From a bacterium (lineage in GTDB: Bacteria; Patescibacteriota; Minisyncoccia; Phycocordibacterales; UBA5272): a stretch of 29,695 bases of DNA. Shown in pieces: positions 27,588 through 29,695 of the stretch (positions are counted from its first letter, which is position 1; every line of letters starts with the position of its first letter). The notes under the pieces are model-generated. The model did not search any database and was not told where the DNA came from. It saw nothing but the letters and a program-made list of their open reading frames with translations. The position numbers were made by a program, and so were the translations under genes. The stretch covers positions 4,327-34,021 of the forward strand of contig JAHFND010000002.1 in the NCBI GenBank assembly GCA_023267475.1. Reading direction: 5' to 3'.

Positions 27588-28886
27588 TTAGATATTTTCC
27601 TTATATGGAAATTCATCATCGAAACGTCCTTGTAATTTTACTTTTACAGATGAATCCTTATTTGAACAATATGAATCAATAGCTTGAGCAAATGAGGCAA
27701 GTGTAGCTGACGTAAATGGATATCCATTTGAATTTGCAAATGTAGTCACTGCTTTTATTCTATAATCTGCAGTCACACCTGACATACAAGGAGTATCATT
27801 ATCATCTAAATAAAAGTACTTTATAAATAGATCATTAAATGCTGAATAAAATTCGTCCTCTGCCATCTTCTTTATTGTAGTCACAGGTACATTAACGACA
27901 GAAGTGGTATCTGCTTTTACTGTGGGAGTATTCGTAGTCGTTTTTGTGTCGGTTGATTCCTTTTTAGTTGAATCAGTATTTATTGTTTCTGTTTTTTTAT
28001 CTTCTGTTATTTTAGTGTCTTCTCTATTCTGCGTCACATCATTTTTACTATCTTCTTTTTTAGTTTCAACTTTTTCTATTTTTGTTTCCACTTTTTCATC
28101 CTTGAAAAACTCTTTTTTCATCTCTACACGAAGATCTTCTACATCTTTTACTTTTACTTTTATCTCCTCTAGCTTAATATCATCTTTTTTATTTACATCT
28201 ACCCATACACGCATATCATCATCTTTGGTAGTTTCTACAACTTGCATAGCAGATTCTCCTTTTTCTGGTAATTTTGTAACTGAGGCTACAGTCACAGTCT
28301 TTCCTTCTTCAAGAGTTATAGTCTCAACTAAAGGAGTCACATTCCCTGTCACTTGAGAACCAGGAGGAATAGTAGACACTTCTACTTTATGTTCTGTCAC
28401 CGCGACTTTTGTTTTCTTCGTCTTATCGTCATACTTCACAGCAAACTTAGTACCTCGAACAGCAGCAAGTGTACCTGGTGTTTGTACTTGATATGTATCC
28501 CCCGTAACTAGTGCTTGCACTCTGTGATAAGTAGTACCTAGGGTTTGATACACAGATGTTTTAGTCGGAGAATAGTTAATAGTAATCTCTGTATTATTAT
28601 CAAGTGTAATCATGGAATTATCTGGCAATAATACTGTCGCTTTACCAATATTTGTATGTACTATTGTTTGATTAGGTATTATTGTTGGTGACGAAGTAGC
28701 AACTTGAAAAATATTTGATCCTGAATACTTAAATGTTACATTACCGCTTTCTGGGTATAACAAAATATTAGAGAATGAGTCTTGAGTATTTATTTCTTTT
28801 TGAAAAGGACTATGAAATTTAAAATAAAAAGTACCGGCTATTAATAAAATAGCTACAAATCCGAGGGAAAATATTGTTTTATACAT
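27588..28886 (-). CDS. FecR-domain protein with Lys/Thr/Glu-rich linker
   Basis: A membrane-anchored protein of about 432 residues. It has an N-terminal transmembrane helix, then a FecR domain (about residues 70-165; ATVLLPDNSMITLDNNTEI, the VQTP-LAAVRGTKFAV motif). A very long low-complexity Lys/Glu/Asp/Thr linker (about 225-335) and a C-terminal region with two Cys follow. FecR domains sense or transmit envelope signals, and proteins of this build often pair with CHASE2 cyclases, as here (2-base gap). A longer frame starts at 28922. The ATG at 28886 is preferred because a TATACT box (28894-28899) would otherwise lie inside the gene, and it gives an exactly leaderless start. Confidence 0.88.
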   Translation of the reverse strand: MYKTIFSLGFVAILLIAGTFYFKFHSPFQKEINTQDSFSNILLYPESGNVTFKYSGSNIFQVATSSPTIIPNQTIVHTNIGKATVLLPDNSMITLDNNTEITINYSPTKTSVYQTLGTTYHRVQALVTGDTYQVQTPGTLAAVRGTKFAVKYDDKTKKTKVAVTEHKVEVSTIPPGSQVTGNVTPLVETITLEEGKTVTVASVTKLPEKGESAMQVVETTKDDDMRVWVDVNKKDDIKLEEIKVKVKDVEDLRVEMKKEFFKDEKVETKIEKVETKKEDSKNDVTQNREDTKITEDKKTETINTDSTKKESTDTKTTTNTPTVKADTTSVVNVPVTTIKKMAEDEFYSAFNDLFIKYFYLDDNDTPCMSGVTADYRIKAVTTFANSNGYPFTSATLASFAQAIDSYCSNKDSSVKVKLQGRFDDEFPYKENI

Positions 28887-28907
28887 AACATATAGTATAT
28901 TCTGTCC

Positions 28908-28965
28908 TTGCGATAACAGCAATATTCTGGTATAATTTTGTGACTTATATCTATTCTGATATAAG
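28908..28965 (+). promoter_or_regulatory. tRNA-Ala promoter and leader hairpin
   Basis: TTGCGA (28908-28913) and TATAAT (28931-28936), with a TGG just before the box, are 17 bases apart. The leader then holds a perfect 8-bp hairpin CTTATATC-TATTCT-GATATAAG (28944-28965) before the tRNA, which may mark a processing site. Confidence 0.75.
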
Positions 28966-28983
28966 CGTTTCTTAGTTAAATAT

Positions 28984-29056
28984 GGGCCCTTAGCTCATTT
29001 GGTAGAGCGCCGGTTTTGCACTCCGGAGGTGAGCGGTTCGATTCCGCTAGGGTCCA
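28984..29056 (+). tRNA. tRNA-Ala (anticodon TGC)
   Basis: A 73-base cloverleaf: acceptor GGGCCCT / AGGGTCC with the G3-U70 wobble that identifies tRNA-Ala, D arm GCTC-ATTTGGTA-GAGC, anticodon loop TTTGCAC (TGC), variable loop AGGTG, T arm AGCGG-TTCGATT-CCGCT, and discriminator A. The last anticodon-stem pair is a T-T mismatch. No CCA is encoded. The final bases form part of a long trailer hairpin (29054-29102). Confidence 0.95.
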
Positions 29057-29102
29057 CAAAGACACAATAAATCTGCCCTGCGGCAGATTTTGTGCTTTGT
29101 GG
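29054..29102 (+). other. Trailer hairpin that includes the tRNA-Ala 3' end
   Basis: CCACAAAG (29054-29061), starting inside the tRNA 3' end, pairs with CTTTGTGG (29095-29102). The stem continues as CACAA/TTGTG and AATCTGCC/GGCAGATT around a CTGC loop, about 21 bp with only two small bulges. tRNA-Gln has a similar 3'-end-capturing hairpin, and its next hairpin also has a CTGC loop. Confidence 0.75.
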
Positions 29103-29190
29103 AGGGCCGCAGCTATATTTTTCTAGCAAGAAAAATAGCGAGGGGCGGGCTGCGAAATTTGTGAGCGACGGCGAACAAATATTTGTAGCC
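29103..29190 (+). repeat. tRNA-linked hairpin element, copy B
   Basis: Same module order as 11657-11742. The outer stem is CGCAGC/GCTGCG (29108-29113 with 29149-29154) or, in register with copy A, an imperfect GGGCCGC/GCGGGCT. Hairpin 1 is TATTTTTC-TAGCAA-GAAAAATA (29116-29137), followed by the 17-base linker at 29139-29155. Hairpin 2 is ATTTGT/ACAAAT with a loop containing GGCGA (29157-29180), and TTGTAG follows (29183-29188). Stems differ from copy A but remain paired; loops and linker are conserved. Confidence 0.75.
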
Positions 29191-29230
29191 ACAATAAACA
29201 TACGTCATAGATAAAGAAAATCTGTGAACA

Positions 29231-29267
29231 TTTGACAATTCATATAAATATGGTAATTTTATATGAA
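29231..29267 (+). promoter_or_regulatory. Promoter with palindromic operator before the last orphan gene
   Basis: TTGACA (29232-29237) and TAATTT (29254-29259, with a TGG extension) are 16 bases apart. A perfect inverted repeat TTCATATAAA (29239-29248) / TTTATATGAA (29258-29267) with a 9-base centre covers the spacer and -10 box. This is the layout expected of an operator for a dimeric repressor. Confidence 0.65.
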
Positions 29268-29299
29268 TATGTTCATGAATCACAAACTGGAGAAAGACG

Positions 29300-29689
29300 A
29301 TGGTTTCAGGTTCTAAAAATATCATTATCTTGGGGTGTGCTATGCTCGAAATAAATGGCCACTTCCCAAATGAAAATACTGACCATATCTTCAAATACGG
29401 TAAGTATTTGGCTTTACACTTCAAGAAAAATAAAATTGAAGGTAACAGACTCAAGGCTCGGCAATTTGTCGAGGAATGCATTCAAGCGCTAGACAATATG
29501 AAAAACGGAGCGGATGGATTCTCAGAGGTAGTACTACCCTGTGCGCTGGTTGGATATCCGGACATCACATATTCGATGCTTAGACAAAGAATACCAGAAA
29601 TAGCTAAAGCGATATTTCCAAAAGAATTTTCGGATCATGTCGCAATAGCATATGAAAAAATAGAAAAGGAGCGTCTAACCGCCCAATAA
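29300..29689 (+). CDS. Orphan cassette protein, unknown function (129 aa)
   Basis: Family not recognised. The 129-residue soluble product begins with a hydrophobic strand (KNIIILGCAMLEINGHFP). Helices follow (YGKYLALHFKKNKIEGNRLKARQFVEECIQALDNM), then a second short hydrophobic stretch (FSEVVLPCALVGYPDITYSML), and the protein ends in a charged helix. The gene is complete, with TAA at 29687-29689. The ATG has TGGAGAAA about 7 bases upstream. The promoter carries a palindrome (29239-29267), so regulation by a repressor, possibly the product itself, is plausible. Base use is less AT-biased than native genes, in line with the other cassettes. Confidence 0.7.
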   Translation: MVSGSKNIIILGCAMLEINGHFPNENTDHIFKYGKYLALHFKKNKIEGNRLKARQFVEECIQALDNMKNGADGFSEVVLPCALVGYPDITYSMLRQRIPEIAKAIFPKEFSDHVAIAYEKIEKERLTAQ

Positions 29690-29695
29690 ACGACA

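Noticed and set aside
27904..28356. 150-codon plus-strand frame rich in Ser, Val and Phe
   Set aside because: It is the antisense of the low-complexity Lys/Glu/Thr linker of the FecR protein, which produces such frames automatically.
28995..29481. Minus-strand frames over tRNA-Ala, the hairpin element and the last orphan gene
   Set aside because: Peptide DPSGIEPLTSG is the typical false translation of a tRNA complement. The longer frame is antisense to a gene with a clear promoter and ribosome binding site.
1..29695. CRISPR array, prophage, transposon or insertion sequence
   Set aside because: No regularly spaced repeats, transposase, integrase or phage structural genes were seen on either strand. 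The repeats present are hairpin elements next to tRNAs.

Overview
The window looks like a piece of a small-genome candidate phyla radiation (Patescibacteria) chromosome, most likely of the Parcubacteria group. The evidence is AT-rich housekeeping genes, a present L9 ribosomal protein, a stand-alone SWIB-domain protein, a DnaX without its zinc module, tRNAs with no encoded CCA, TGA used as an ordinary stop, and many genes whose -10 box lies only 6 to 10 bases before the start codon (leaderless or nearly leaderless mRNAs). The lineage is inferred from gene content and was not tested by phylogeny.

Layout. 1-1879 (minus): the edge of an HD-domain hydrolase gene, rplI and a CtpA-type protease. 1937-6243: cysS, dnaB and recR on the plus strand, interrupted by two predicted minus-strand small RNAs (3341-3566) and an orphan minus-strand gene. 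6246-8722: a structured minus-strand RNA candidate, rplU, rmuC, yqeY and an orphan plus-strand gene. 8767-11277 (minus): an operon for a Gmad2-like surface protein, a staphylococcal-type nuclease and a membrane protein, then two small unknown genes. 11357-11872: a tRNA-Gln-like structured transcript, tRNA-Gln(TTG), and a hairpin-rich trailer. 11873-17074: orphan minus-strand genes interleaved with plus-strand native genes (small membrane protein, YdeI-like, SDR, membrane protein, META-domain protein, SWIB, TspO). 17155-20452: envelope genes (secreted DUF5666-like protein, matrixin-type metalloprotease, DUF2914 membrane protein) and a cytochrome b5-like/membrane protein pair. 20449-24977 (minus): dnaX, an orphan gene, a tRNA-dihydrouridine synthase, an FtsQ-like protein and serS. 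25018-28886: an alternative oxidase gene converging on a FecR / CHASE2-adenylate cyclase pair. 28908-29689: tRNA-Ala(TGC), a second copy of the tRNA-linked hairpin element, and an orphan gene with a palindromic promoter.

Two gene populations stand out. Native genes are AT-rich and mostly have TATACT/TATAAT/TAGAAT boxes directly before the ATG with no Shine-Dalgarno. The orphan genes (5184-5522, 8399-8722, 11873-12403, 12998-13354, 16706-17074, 21498-21752, 29300-29689) are visibly more GC-rich and have strong Shine-Dalgarno sequences. Several have TTGACA-N17/18-TAGWGT promoters, most end in their own Rho-independent terminator, and none resembles a family I recognise. They behave like single-gene expression cassettes dropped between housekeeping genes.

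The most unusual structure is at the two tRNA genes. Each is followed by a long hairpin that includes the tRNA 3' acceptor strand. Then comes a shared modular element: a hairpin with an identical TAGCAA loop but different, compensating stem sequences, a 17-base nearly identical linker, and a second covarying hairpin. This argues for a conserved RNA structure family linked to tRNA genes.

Functionally the window holds replication and repair (dnaB, dnaX, recR, rmuC) and translation (rplI, rplU, cysS, serS, dus, two tRNAs). It also holds envelope proteins, cAMP signalling, and an O2-reducing alternative oxidase with a possible heme electron-transfer pair.
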